Positions 57,719 to 64,000 of a stretch of DNA of 64,000 bases are shown in pieces (the stretch's first letter is position 1; each line of letters begins with the position of its first letter). The stretch is taken from assembly GCA_003973265.1 (NCBI GenBank), contig QNYZ01000042.1, positions 50,684 through 114,683 of the forward strand. The letters are read 5' to 3'. The stretch comes from Deltaproteobacteria bacterium. Lineage in GTDB: Bacteria; Desulfobacterota; Desulfobacteria; Desulfobacterales; QNYZ01. The notes under the pieces are model-generated. The model was not told where the DNA came from. It saw only the letters and a list, made by a program, of their open reading frames with translations, and searched no databases. A program made the translations under genes and the position numbers.

Positions 57719-58564
57719 CTACATAACCCGCTCGATTTTTTGAACAGCGTCTTTATCGATCAGAATGGCATGATTGCGCCAGAGCTTGAAGACCATATTG
57801 GCGGTCTGATCGCCGATCCAGAAAATACCATCGACCCATTCCAGAGATCCGGGGCGGGTGAGCTCTCTGGGCAGAACAAGTTGTTCGTCGATGACCCCGT
57901 CTGTAAAACTCATTTTCAACAAGGCTGGTTTAACATTGCTTTTCTGGGACCGTTTGGTCAATTCCATTCCAACGACCCACAGGTTCTTACCATCCCACGC
58001 CAGTCCGGTTGGATATCGGATGGGAGCGCGATAGGTTTCTAAGACCGTGCCGTCTGATACGGCTATTTTGTATATATTGCCGTCGACTTCATCCGCCACC
58101 CAGAGATGGGTGCCATCAAAGGTCATGCCGCTGGGGCCGGGGCCGGGAGATGGGAATGAAACCAGTTTGTTGAAATTAAAGTCAAATTTGGAGATTGTTT
58201 TGTTGGCGATATCGGCGACCCACAAATAGCCGTACTCGCAGCAATCTCCCTCCCATGCCATACCGCAGATGGACGCTCCGTTGCTGAATTGTGAGGGAAA
58301 GCGGCCATGGCTGTAGTAGTTCGCAGGGTCCATTTTCTGTTCAGCGGTATAGTACCAGCGGGTCTGGATATTCCGGACGGCTATCGTCTGATTCAGGGCA
58401 CCGATAATGAGATCGCGCCCATCCCAGGCCATTGCGCGCGGGCCCAGTGTGCTCGAATTTTCAAAGGGTCGAAAAAGGGTCGTTTTAAATTGCTGGGGTT
58501 GACATGCAGTAAAAATGAACAGGCCGACGATGATCATCACCCAAAAAAAATTTTTGCCCCTCAT
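57719..58564 (-). CDS. Beta-propeller lipoprotein
   Basis: A 281-residue exported protein. The signal peptide ends in a lipobox (IVGLFIFTAC, Cys about residue 21), so it is lipid-anchored. The rest contains repeated NHL/YVTN-like blades: GLAWDGKNLWVVGME, GMTFDGTHLWVADEVDGNIYKI and GYLWVADIANKTISKFD. The motif W-DG-(N/T)LWV recurs, as in six-bladed propellers of the vgb/NHL group. It probably binds a ligand or partner at the envelope; no enzymatic residues can be assigned. It is transcribed alone and ends at the terminator at 57641. Confidence 0.85.
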   Translation of the reverse strand: MRGKNFFWVMIIVGLFIFTACQPQQFKTTLFRPFENSSTLGPRAMAWDGRDLIIGALNQTIAVRNIQTRWYYTAEQKMDPANYYSHGRFPSQFSNGASICGMAWEGDCCEYGYLWVADIANKTISKFDFNFNKLVSFPSPGPGPSGMTFDGTHLWVADEVDGNIYKIAVSDGTVLETYRAPIRYPTGLAWDGKNLWVVGMELTKRSQKSNVKPALLKMSFTDGVIDEQLVLPRELTRPGSLEWVDGIFWIGDQTANMVFKLWRNHAILIDKDAVQKIERVM

Positions 58565-58716
58565 GGATGCCTCCGAAAATGGTCGATTATGGTTTATTTG
58601 TGAGTATTTATAAAGATAACAGGCACAACTATATAACCTCTAAATCCATCGCTTACTATTTCAATTTGCCTATCTATAATAATTCTATCGGTTTGTCAAT
58701 GATACCGATCAATTAA

Positions 58717-59073
58717 TCAGGATAAACCATTATGGCCTTCTTTTTTCAACAGGTCCTGATACCAGCAGGCAAAATCGTACATCCCCCTGGCGTGGGTGTC
58801 ATTATTGATAATTCCCAGCGCCAGGTCCAGTGCCCCGCGGGCATAGGAATTATCGTATTCATCCGCAGGGCAGGCGGTTAAAAACTCTCGGATAAGCATC
58901 TGGGTTGTACGCCGGGTTTGGTCCCGCCGAATATCAATGGGGTCCTTGGGTACCTGAAAGGGATCCCACTTCGCGTACCCTTTTTTCCGGATACGTTTCT
59001 GATATCGTGGAGACATGCTGTCAAAAACCGCTTTTTTTCTGGCTTCGGCCTCTTCGGGGGTCATTTTATTCAT
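58717..59073 (-). CDS. Uncharacterised small protein upstream of nothing known, paired with a YkgJ-type gene
   Basis: A 118-residue soluble protein I do not recognise. It starts with the ATG at 59073, overlapping the stop of the YkgJ-like gene (ATGA), so the two are coupled. It is basic in its N-terminal half (SPRYQKRIRKKGYAKWDPFQ) and helical in the second (LIREFLTACPADEYDNSYARG, then MYDFACWYQDLLKKEG). Two isolated Cys, no clear metal motif, no signal peptide. Confidence 0.75.
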   Translation of the reverse strand: MNKMTPEEAEARKKAVFDSMSPRYQKRIRKKGYAKWDPFQVPKDPIDIRRDQTRRTTQMLIREFLTACPADEYDNSYARGALDLALGIINNDTHARGMYDFACWYQDLLKKEGHNGLS

Positions 59074-59768
59074 CGGGGCACTCTTTTTTTTCGGTGTCGG
59101 GCAGGCTCCGGTTCTTCTTCAGGGCCAAGGCCCAGGTAAGTATCATCATATTCGGTGATGAGGGCCATGGACAGGGGGACCAGTACCTCGCCCATTTTAT
59201 GATATCGGCTCTCAATATCCCGGACCAGCCGGGAAGAAAGGCCGTATAGCGAATGGGTGATTTTATCCATGCTGACCGTCGGATAGGCGGTTCCGGCGTT
59301 AAATCCGGAAATACCACAGGTATGACCTTTACCACCGATGGCCAGGGGGATTCCATATAAACGGCAGGTAATCGGCCGGTAATCGTATAAGTCGCACTGG
59401 TTTTCGTCGTTTAGCAGGGGGCAGCGGCTGCGGATACGGCCCATGCGGGTAATGATCTCTTCTTCATTCCCGCCCCCGGCGGCCTCCCGGGCCGCCTCAC
59501 GCTTAATTTTATGAAGCCTGCGATCCGTATGGCTGGCTTTTTCAACAATTGATTCACGCAGCTCATCGCTGAGTTGCCGGAGAAACTGATGATTGATATA
59601 TAATGCCTCGATAAACGTGAGATCAAATAAAGCATAACAGCAATCATCACATCCGGGTTTGCATTTAACTTCGTCCCGGTGAGACCGGCAGACTTTTTCA
59701 AAAACCGCATCCGCGGTGGTACGCAGGGCTTCATATTCACGAAAATAGGGTTGAAAATCTATATCCAT
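59070..59768 (-). CDS. YkgJ-family cysteine cluster protein
   Basis: A 232-residue protein with the zinc/iron-chelate type Cys motifs of the CxxCxxCC group: CKPGCDDCCYALFDLT (about residues 37-52), then RCPLLNDENQCDLYDYRPITCRLYG. These Cys probably hold a metal or an iron-sulfur cluster. The start is ATG 59768, preceded by AAGGAG. A longer frame reaching 59807 would translate the parS site, so it is rejected. No function is established for the family. Confidence 0.88.
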   Translation of the reverse strand: MDIDFQPYFREYEALRTTADAVFEKVCRSHRDEVKCKPGCDDCCYALFDLTFIEALYINHQFLRQLSDELRESIVEKASHTDRRLHKIKREAAREAAGGGNEEEIITRMGRIRSRCPLLNDENQCDLYDYRPITCRLYGIPLAIGGKGHTCGISGFNAGTAYPTVSMDKITHSLYGLSSRLVRDIESRYHKMGEVLVPLSMALITEYDDTYLGLGPEEEPEPARHRKKRVPR

Positions 59769-59790
59769 TGGTAAAATCTCCTTTTGGGTA

Positions 59791-59806
59791 TGTTTCACGT
59801 GAAACA
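59791..59806. promoter_or_regulatory. parS centromere-like site 1
   Basis: TGTTTCACGTGAAACA, a perfect 16-base match to the universal ParB-binding parS consensus. It is one of two copies 44 bases apart, both close to mnmE. parS sites cluster near the replication origin and load ParB and SMC for segregation. Confidence 0.95.
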
Positions 59807-59834
59807 ATCAGGGATACCTGCTTTGCGGTATGAT

Positions 59835-59850
59835 TGTTTCACGTGAAACA
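59835..59850. promoter_or_regulatory. parS centromere-like site 2
   Basis: Second perfect TGTTTCACGTGAAACA, in the non-coding stretch between mnmE (stop 59880) and the YkgJ-type gene. The centres of the two copies are 44 bases apart. No parA or parB gene is within the window. Confidence 0.95.
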
Positions 59851-59879
59851 TGATAACACGATAGACCGGTAAAGTCGAT

Positions 59880-61286
59880 TTACTTTCCAATGCAAAACCG
59901 ACTGAAAATTCGATCGATCAGGGCTTCATCAATAGATTCACCGGTTATTTCACCCAGGTGGTTGATGGCTTCTTTGGCATCGATGGCGATGATTTCCAGG
60001 GGGGTATCTTTTTCCAGGCCGTCAATGAGGCGGGTGGTGGCGGATAATGCATTGGCGAGCAACCGTTTTTGCCTGATATTCGGGACCATCGGGTTTTCTC
60101 CCAGCGGACCGGCATTCTGGAATACCGAGTGGTGGATCGCCTGTTCGAGCGCGTTGATCCCTGTTTGTTCAAGAACGGAAATATCGACGACAGGAAAAAC
60201 TGTCCAGTCATCGGGAGGCGGGCTCGCCGGGTCCTGGCGTAACAGGTCGGTCTTGTTTTTAACGATGATGGTCTTTTTATGCTTTATCTGATTAAAAATG
60301 CGCTGATCGTCTTCATCAGGGGGAAGGGCAGCGTCTACCATAAACAGAACCAGGTCTGCTTCCTCTATACAGTCCCTGGTTTTCTGGATTCCGATGTTTT
60401 CAACCGCATCACCTCCGTTACGAAGGCCGGCCGTGTCAACAACCACGATCGGAATACCTTTAATTGTAACGGATTCTTCGATGAGGTCCCGGGTGGTTCC
60501 GGGGATTTCCGTGACAATGGCCCGGTCTTTTTTTATCAGGCAATTGAGCAGGCTCGATTTCCCGACATTGGGTTTTCCCACCACTGCCATTTTAATTCCG
60601 TCACGGTAAACATACGTCCGATGGTATTGCCGGACCAGGTTTGACAGCAGGTTCGCCACTGTTTCACGCAGCCGTTTGGGCAGGGTATCGTCAATAATGA
60701 TATCATCGGGGTCTTCGATAAAGTCAATGGCGGTTTCGATCTGGGCCAGGCCGTCCAGGAGCACTTGGCGTGCGGTTTTAATCTGCCGATGCATGGTGCC
60801 GTTCATCTGGGCCATGGCCATTTGCAGGGCCTGCCGTGATTTGGATTGAATGATATCAATGACGCTCTCGGCCTGGGTGAGATTGATTCGCCCGTTTAGA
60901 AAGGCCCTTTTGGTAAACTCACCCGGTTCGGCCAGCCGGGCCCCCCTGTTCAAGACCAGGGACAAGATACGACTGAGCGTGGCAATGCCGGAGTGGGCCT
61001 GAATTTCAACGATATCTTCACGGGTATATGAACGCGGGGCCCGCATAAATACGATCATGACTTCATCCACGGGGTCAGCCAAAGCCGGGTCCTGGATCCA
61101 CCCATAATAAAGGTGGTGAGATGAAAAAGAATGGGGATACATTCCGGAGCCGGATGCGGTGGATGAACGAAACAGCGCCTGTGCAATTTTCAGGGCGTCA
61201 GGACCCGAAATTTTAACGATGCCGATTCCGCCTGTTCCAAGCGGTGTCGCAATGGCGGCAATGGTTGACTGATCTGACGGTTCCAT
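59880..61286 (-). CDS. mnmE: tRNA modification GTPase MnmE
   Basis: A 468-residue GTPase that with MnmG adds the carboxymethylaminomethyl group to wobble uridine U34. N-terminal folate-binding domain (IAAIATPLGTGGIGIVKISG), helical domain (TKRAFLNGRINLTQAESV), inserted G domain with G1 GKPNVGKSSLLN, G2 IPGTTRD, G3 VDTAGLRNGGD and G4 NKTD, and the C-terminal active-site Cys in FCIGK. All motifs are intact. It is followed downstream by two parS sites; in many bacteria mnmE sits in the same origin-proximal region. mnmG is not adjacent. Confidence 0.98.
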   Translation of the reverse strand: MEPSDQSTIAAIATPLGTGGIGIVKISGPDALKIAQALFRSSTASGSGMYPHSFSSHHLYYGWIQDPALADPVDEVMIVFMRAPRSYTREDIVEIQAHSGIATLSRILSLVLNRGARLAEPGEFTKRAFLNGRINLTQAESVIDIIQSKSRQALQMAMAQMNGTMHRQIKTARQVLLDGLAQIETAIDFIEDPDDIIIDDTLPKRLRETVANLLSNLVRQYHRTYVYRDGIKMAVVGKPNVGKSSLLNCLIKKDRAIVTEIPGTTRDLIEESVTIKGIPIVVVDTAGLRNGGDAVENIGIQKTRDCIEEADLVLFMVDAALPPDEDDQRIFNQIKHKKTIIVKNKTDLLRQDPASPPPDDWTVFPVVDISVLEQTGINALEQAIHHSVFQNAGPLGENPMVPNIRQKRLLANALSATTRLIDGLEKDTPLEIIAIDAKEAINHLGEITGESIDEALIDRIFSRFCIGK

Positions 61287-61292
61287 GGATAC

Positions 61293-62396
61293 TTATCGTC
61301 CCTGCTCGTATCCACTGGCAGATGATATCCAGTCGTCATAATCGGGACTCAGCTGCATGAGATGGACCCTGAGGTTGATTTTCTGGTTGTTGATCCCGAG
61401 TTTGGCTCTCAGGTTTCGACGATGGGTTTCAACGGTTCGCCGGGTAATTCCCATAAGCCTCGATATTTCACTGTTTTTTTTCCCCTGGCAGATGAGATTG
61501 GCGATATCAAATTCCCGCCGGGTAAGCCCCAGACGCCCCAAGGATAATCGATGCGCAAAAGACGATACAATATCGTCTATGTTATTTTCAAGAATCTCGA
61601 TCAGTGCGATTTGGTGGGCCGTTAATTCGGTTCGGCTTAGTTTATCGAGATAGGGCAAAATCAGCTTCTGGACATTTACCAGAACAGATTCCTCTAATTG
61701 ATTTTTATCGGTTTCTCTTTTTTTAAGCACCACTTTCATGGCCGTATTCATTTCTTTCAGGTTTTTGGACTTAATTATCAGTTCGGTTTCTCGTTCCCTG
61801 AGCTTTTTCTCGGCTTTTTTTCGCATGGCAATTTCCTGCCGGGCCCGGGAAAAGAGAGTGGCATTGGTAATCGCAATGCCGGCACCGGCCGCCAGGCCCA
61901 CCATCGTTTTGAGCAACCGACGGTTAAATCGGTTCGGGGTGGTGTCCACCACCTGCAGGACTCCGATGATTTTCTCTTTTGATTTCAGGGGAACCCCCAT
62001 TATGGAGCGAATCTCGAGGCCGGTTTGCTGGTCGACGCGTTTAAAATGGCGGGAATCCTTACGGGTGTCATGAATCAAAAGGCGTTCTCCCTTCTGGGCA
62101 ATCCAGCCCACCACACCTGTGCCCAGAGGCAGTCTCCATCCGCAAACCATATCGCTTTGTCGCCCGGCGGCCTGGCGGCATACCACCTCTTTGGCGTCGG
62201 TATCGATCAGCCAGACGGAGCATCCGGCTACACCAAGCAGGTTACGAGCTTTTTCGATCAGAATCGTCAGAACCTGGTCAATCTCGAGGCTTGAATTGAT
62301 TACCCGTGCAGCCCTGTGAAGCAGGTCCAGCTCCCGGTTGATTTGTCGAAGTGATCCCCTTGAGTTGCGTCTCGATTTCAGGCGAGATCTCGTCAT
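61293..62396 (-). CDS. GAF-domain LuxR-type regulator
   Basis: A 367-residue regulator. An N-terminal GAF sensor (about 30-175) contains EIDQVLTILIEKARNLLGV, CSVWLIDTDAKEVVCRQAAG and RSIMGVPLKSKEKIIGVLQV. A coiled-coil linker (EKKLRERETELIIKSKNLKE) leads to a LuxR helix-turn-helix: LTRREFDIANLICQGKKNSE, then ISRLMGITRRTVETHRRNLR. No phospho-acceptor; the signal is probably a small molecule bound by GAF. It lies 6 bases upstream of mnmE, an unusual partner; the two may still be independently expressed. Confidence 0.9.
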   Translation of the reverse strand: MTRSRLKSRRNSRGSLRQINRELDLLHRAARVINSSLEIDQVLTILIEKARNLLGVAGCSVWLIDTDAKEVVCRQAAGRQSDMVCGWRLPLGTGVVGWIAQKGERLLIHDTRKDSRHFKRVDQQTGLEIRSIMGVPLKSKEKIIGVLQVVDTTPNRFNRRLLKTMVGLAAGAGIAITNATLFSRARQEIAMRKKAEKKLRERETELIIKSKNLKEMNTAMKVVLKKRETDKNQLEESVLVNVQKLILPYLDKLSRTELTAHQIALIEILENNIDDIVSSFAHRLSLGRLGLTRREFDIANLICQGKKNSEISRLMGITRRTVETHRRNLRAKLGINNQKINLRVHLMQLSPDYDDWISSASGYEQGR

Positions 62397-62692
62397 AGTG
62401 CCACCGGCTTTCAGTCAGAACAGAAAGGCGTTTTCGGTTTTTCATAATCGTTTCCCAGTGATAGCCATCATCTCAAAAAGCGCGCAGGCTTTCAAGTGTC
62501 AAATTAAAACGCCTGACCTGCAGGCCCGGCATGGGGTCATCAGTACAGTGGTTTCTAAGGTTTATGACCCCTCATCGCTCTTGATTCTTGTAAATATTTC
62601 CTATACAGATAATTATATCAATAAATTGAAGAGTTATGCGTATTGATGTATAAATAAATTTTTCCAGAACGCAGGTGGGGATAGGAAGCGAT

Positions 62693-63883
62693 ATGGATAA
62701 TGTTCTTATTGTCGATGATGATCCGAAAGCGCTGATTAACTTTCAGGAATGGTTTAAAGTCCTGTACCACTTCGATGTCGTTATTGCTTCTGATGGTGAG
62801 AAAGCCATTGATATGTTGAAAAAAGGGGATATCAGTGTGTTTTGCACCGGGCTGAATATTCCCAAGGTCGATGGATTAGAGTTGCTGGCCTATGTGACCC
62901 GGTCCCACCCGGAAACGCCCTGCATTGTCATGTCTGAATACGGCGTGCCGTGGTTCCGGGAAAAGCAGGACCGGCAGGATGTCCTCTATTATGTTGAGAA
63001 ACCGATTAATCCGGAAGCCCTGGCGACAGCAATATTTGTTGGCCTGGTATTGAACGATGAAGGGGTTGCATTTAAGGGTATTTCGGTACGAAGCTTTTTA
63101 CCGCTTATTTGGGAAAAACAGAAAACATGCGCACTCCAAATCGAATCCCACAAAAAAGGCCGCGGGACTGTTTATTTTAAGGATGGCCAGATTGTTGATG
63201 CGACCTGTGGAAATCTCAGCGGAGAAGCGGCCATTATCGAAATGGCCGCCTGGGAAAGGATAAAATTACAGTTTCTTGATTTACCGGAAGAATTGAAGGA
63301 GAGCCCGTCTGCCATCGATATGATGGGGGTTTTGGATATTCAGTGGCGTGGCCGACGGCCCCGGGTTGCCATAACGCACCCGCCGGCGCCGTTAATTCTG
63401 GCGAAACCAAAGCTGTCTCCGCTTCCCCAGGTATCGGCTGAAGCAAAAAGTGTAACCACTGAAGATAAGCTTAGAAAGATATTGGTGGATGCCACTCAGA
63501 CGCTGAAGGCGATTCCGGGATACCAGGCCGTGGCAATTCTTGACACCCAGTGGCACGTGCTGACAATGGACGCTGTAGCAGATGTCGATTTTTCCAGTTG
63601 CAGTGAACTGATGGAGACCATGACAGTGGCATCTGCGGATGTCGTTGAAAACAACAATCTGGGAAAATGCCAGAGCCTGACCGTTCAGACCCAAAAATAT
63701 ACAATTATTTTTCTGGATACAGGAAAAGGTTTCAGTGTAATCGTAGTGCTGGCTCCAGACAGCAACTGGTATTTTGCTAAATGCCGGGTGGAAGGGGGCC
63801 TCTTGAGAGATTTAAAAAGTTTTTTCTGGGAACAGGTCAAAGAAGGGGCCGGTTCATCTCGAATGCCACGGATTCAGGTATAG
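62693..63883 (+). CDS. Receiver/PATAN-type (DUF4388) regulator with roadblock-like C-terminus
   Basis: A 396-residue three-part protein. The N-terminal receiver (NVLIVDDDPKALINF, Lys in YYVEKPINPEAL) has Gly at the phospho-acceptor position (VFCTGLNIPKVDG), so it is probably not phosphorylated. A central PATAN/DUF4388 domain includes CALQIESHKKGRGTVYFKDGQIVDA and LSGEAAIIEMAAWERIK. A C-terminal part (ILVDATQTLKAIPGYQAVAIL... GKGFSVIVVLAPDSNWYFAK) resembles a roadblock/LC7 fold, as in MglB-type regulators. Start ATG 62693 follows AGGAAG. The target is probably a small GTPase or motility complex. Confidence 0.78.
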   Translation: MDNVLIVDDDPKALINFQEWFKVLYHFDVVIASDGEKAIDMLKKGDISVFCTGLNIPKVDGLELLAYVTRSHPETPCIVMSEYGVPWFREKQDRQDVLYYVEKPINPEALATAIFVGLVLNDEGVAFKGISVRSFLPLIWEKQKTCALQIESHKKGRGTVYFKDGQIVDATCGNLSGEAAIIEMAAWERIKLQFLDLPEELKESPSAIDMMGVLDIQWRGRRPRVAITHPPAPLILAKPKLSPLPQVSAEAKSVTTEDKLRKILVDATQTLKAIPGYQAVAILDTQWHVLTMDAVADVDFSSCSELMETMTVASADVVENNNLGKCQSLTVQTQKYTIIFLDTGKGFSVIVVLAPDSNWYFAKCRVEGGLLRDLKSFFWEQVKEGAGSSRMPRIQV

Positions 63884-63944
63884 GGCCGGGTAGTCGGCCT
63901 TATAGATACAATCGATCATTATTTAAGTACGTTCATTCTACCTG

Positions 63945-64000
63945 TTAGAAACCGCCACCAGTTCGGAAACCGCCACCGCCACCGCCACTGAAACCGCCGC
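63945..64000 (-). CDS. C-terminal tail of a glycine-rich protein, truncated by the window end
   Basis: Read leftward from the window end, in-frame codons give GGFSGGGGGGFRTGGGF and a TAA at 63945-63947. Such a Gly/Phe tail closes TPM-domain or DUF2207-type membrane proteins, but too little is visible to name the gene. The GGN repeats make the DNA look like a short direct repeat. Confidence 0.5.
   Translation of the reverse strand, partial: GGFSGGGGGGFRTGGGF

Noticed and set aside
59769..59807. N-terminal extension of the YkgJ-type protein (MFHVKH...)
   Set aside because: These codons are the translated parS site, and the ATG at 59768 has its own AAGGAG.
63948..64000. CRISPR-like or tandem repeat at the window end
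   Set aside because: The repeats are GGN codons of a Gly-rich protein tail in one frame, with no spacers.

Overview
The window reads as chromosomal DNA of an anaerobic, probably sulfate-reducing member of the Desulfobacterota (Desulfobacterales-like). Supporting signs are a Qmo/Hdr-like redox gene cluster with TusA and DsrE proteins, a selenocysteine formate dehydrogenase, an SfrB-like flavoprotein, a selenocysteine peroxiredoxin, an Oad-type sodium pump and many PAS/sigma-54 and histidine-kinase regulators. Two perfect 16-base parS sites (59791-59850) beside mnmE, together with dnaN-gyrB at 17.0-20.6 kb, suggest an origin-proximal location, although no dnaA is present. The lineage is inferred from gene content, not from a marker-gene search.

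Layout. 0-6 kb: cbpA (cut by the window edge)-cbpM, a small reading frame interrupted by two UGA codons, a Ski2-like helicase, a RAYT transposase and nth. 6.1-11.7 kb: a four-gene leftward two-component cluster, including a cytidylate-kinase-like/receiver fusion, then a PPDK-like protein. 12-21.7 kb: an EndoQ-UvrD fusion, an RdgC-like gene with an unknown partner, dnaN, gyrB and thyA; the stretch around dnaN is visibly AT-rich. 21.9-27.5 kb: an SfrB-like oxidoreductase convergent with an M48 protease and a selenocysteine formate dehydrogenase. 27.6-31.6 kb: vanZ-like, thrS, rnd and yhbY. 31.7-34.2 kb: a NemR-type repressor, an old yellow enzyme and a selenocysteine peroxiredoxin, with the same 19-base operator before the first two genes. 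34.5-37.4 kb: an ABC-2 exporter with a GldG-like domain. 37.4-45.9 kb: a decayed DsrE2-like gene, then a leftward cluster (TusA-like without Cys, TusA, MvhD-like, two HdrA-like flavoproteins, a small winged-helix protein, a QmoC-like membrane subunit, DsrE). It faces a PAS/sigma-54 activator across a gap with a textbook -24/-12 promoter. 46-49 kb: an ArsR-permease-thioredoxin operon and a YiiX-like peptidase. 49-55.6 kb: a BMP-type nucleoside ABC operon. 55.9-57.5 kb: oadG-oadB. 57.7-64 kb: a beta-propeller lipoprotein, a YkgJ-type protein, parS, mnmE, a GAF-LuxR regulator, a PATAN-type response protein and the tail of a glycine-rich protein.

The most notable system is the 38.0-44.4 kb cluster. 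It looks like a quinone-linked Hdr/Qmo-type electron-transfer complex wired to sulfur carriers (TusA, DsrE) and switched by sigma-54. A second theme is selenocysteine: two genes (fdhA and the peroxiredoxin) are only intact if an in-frame UGA is decoded as Sec, and both have a hairpin just after that UGA. A third gene (1134-1508) with two UGAs is ambiguous between decay and a new selenoprotein.
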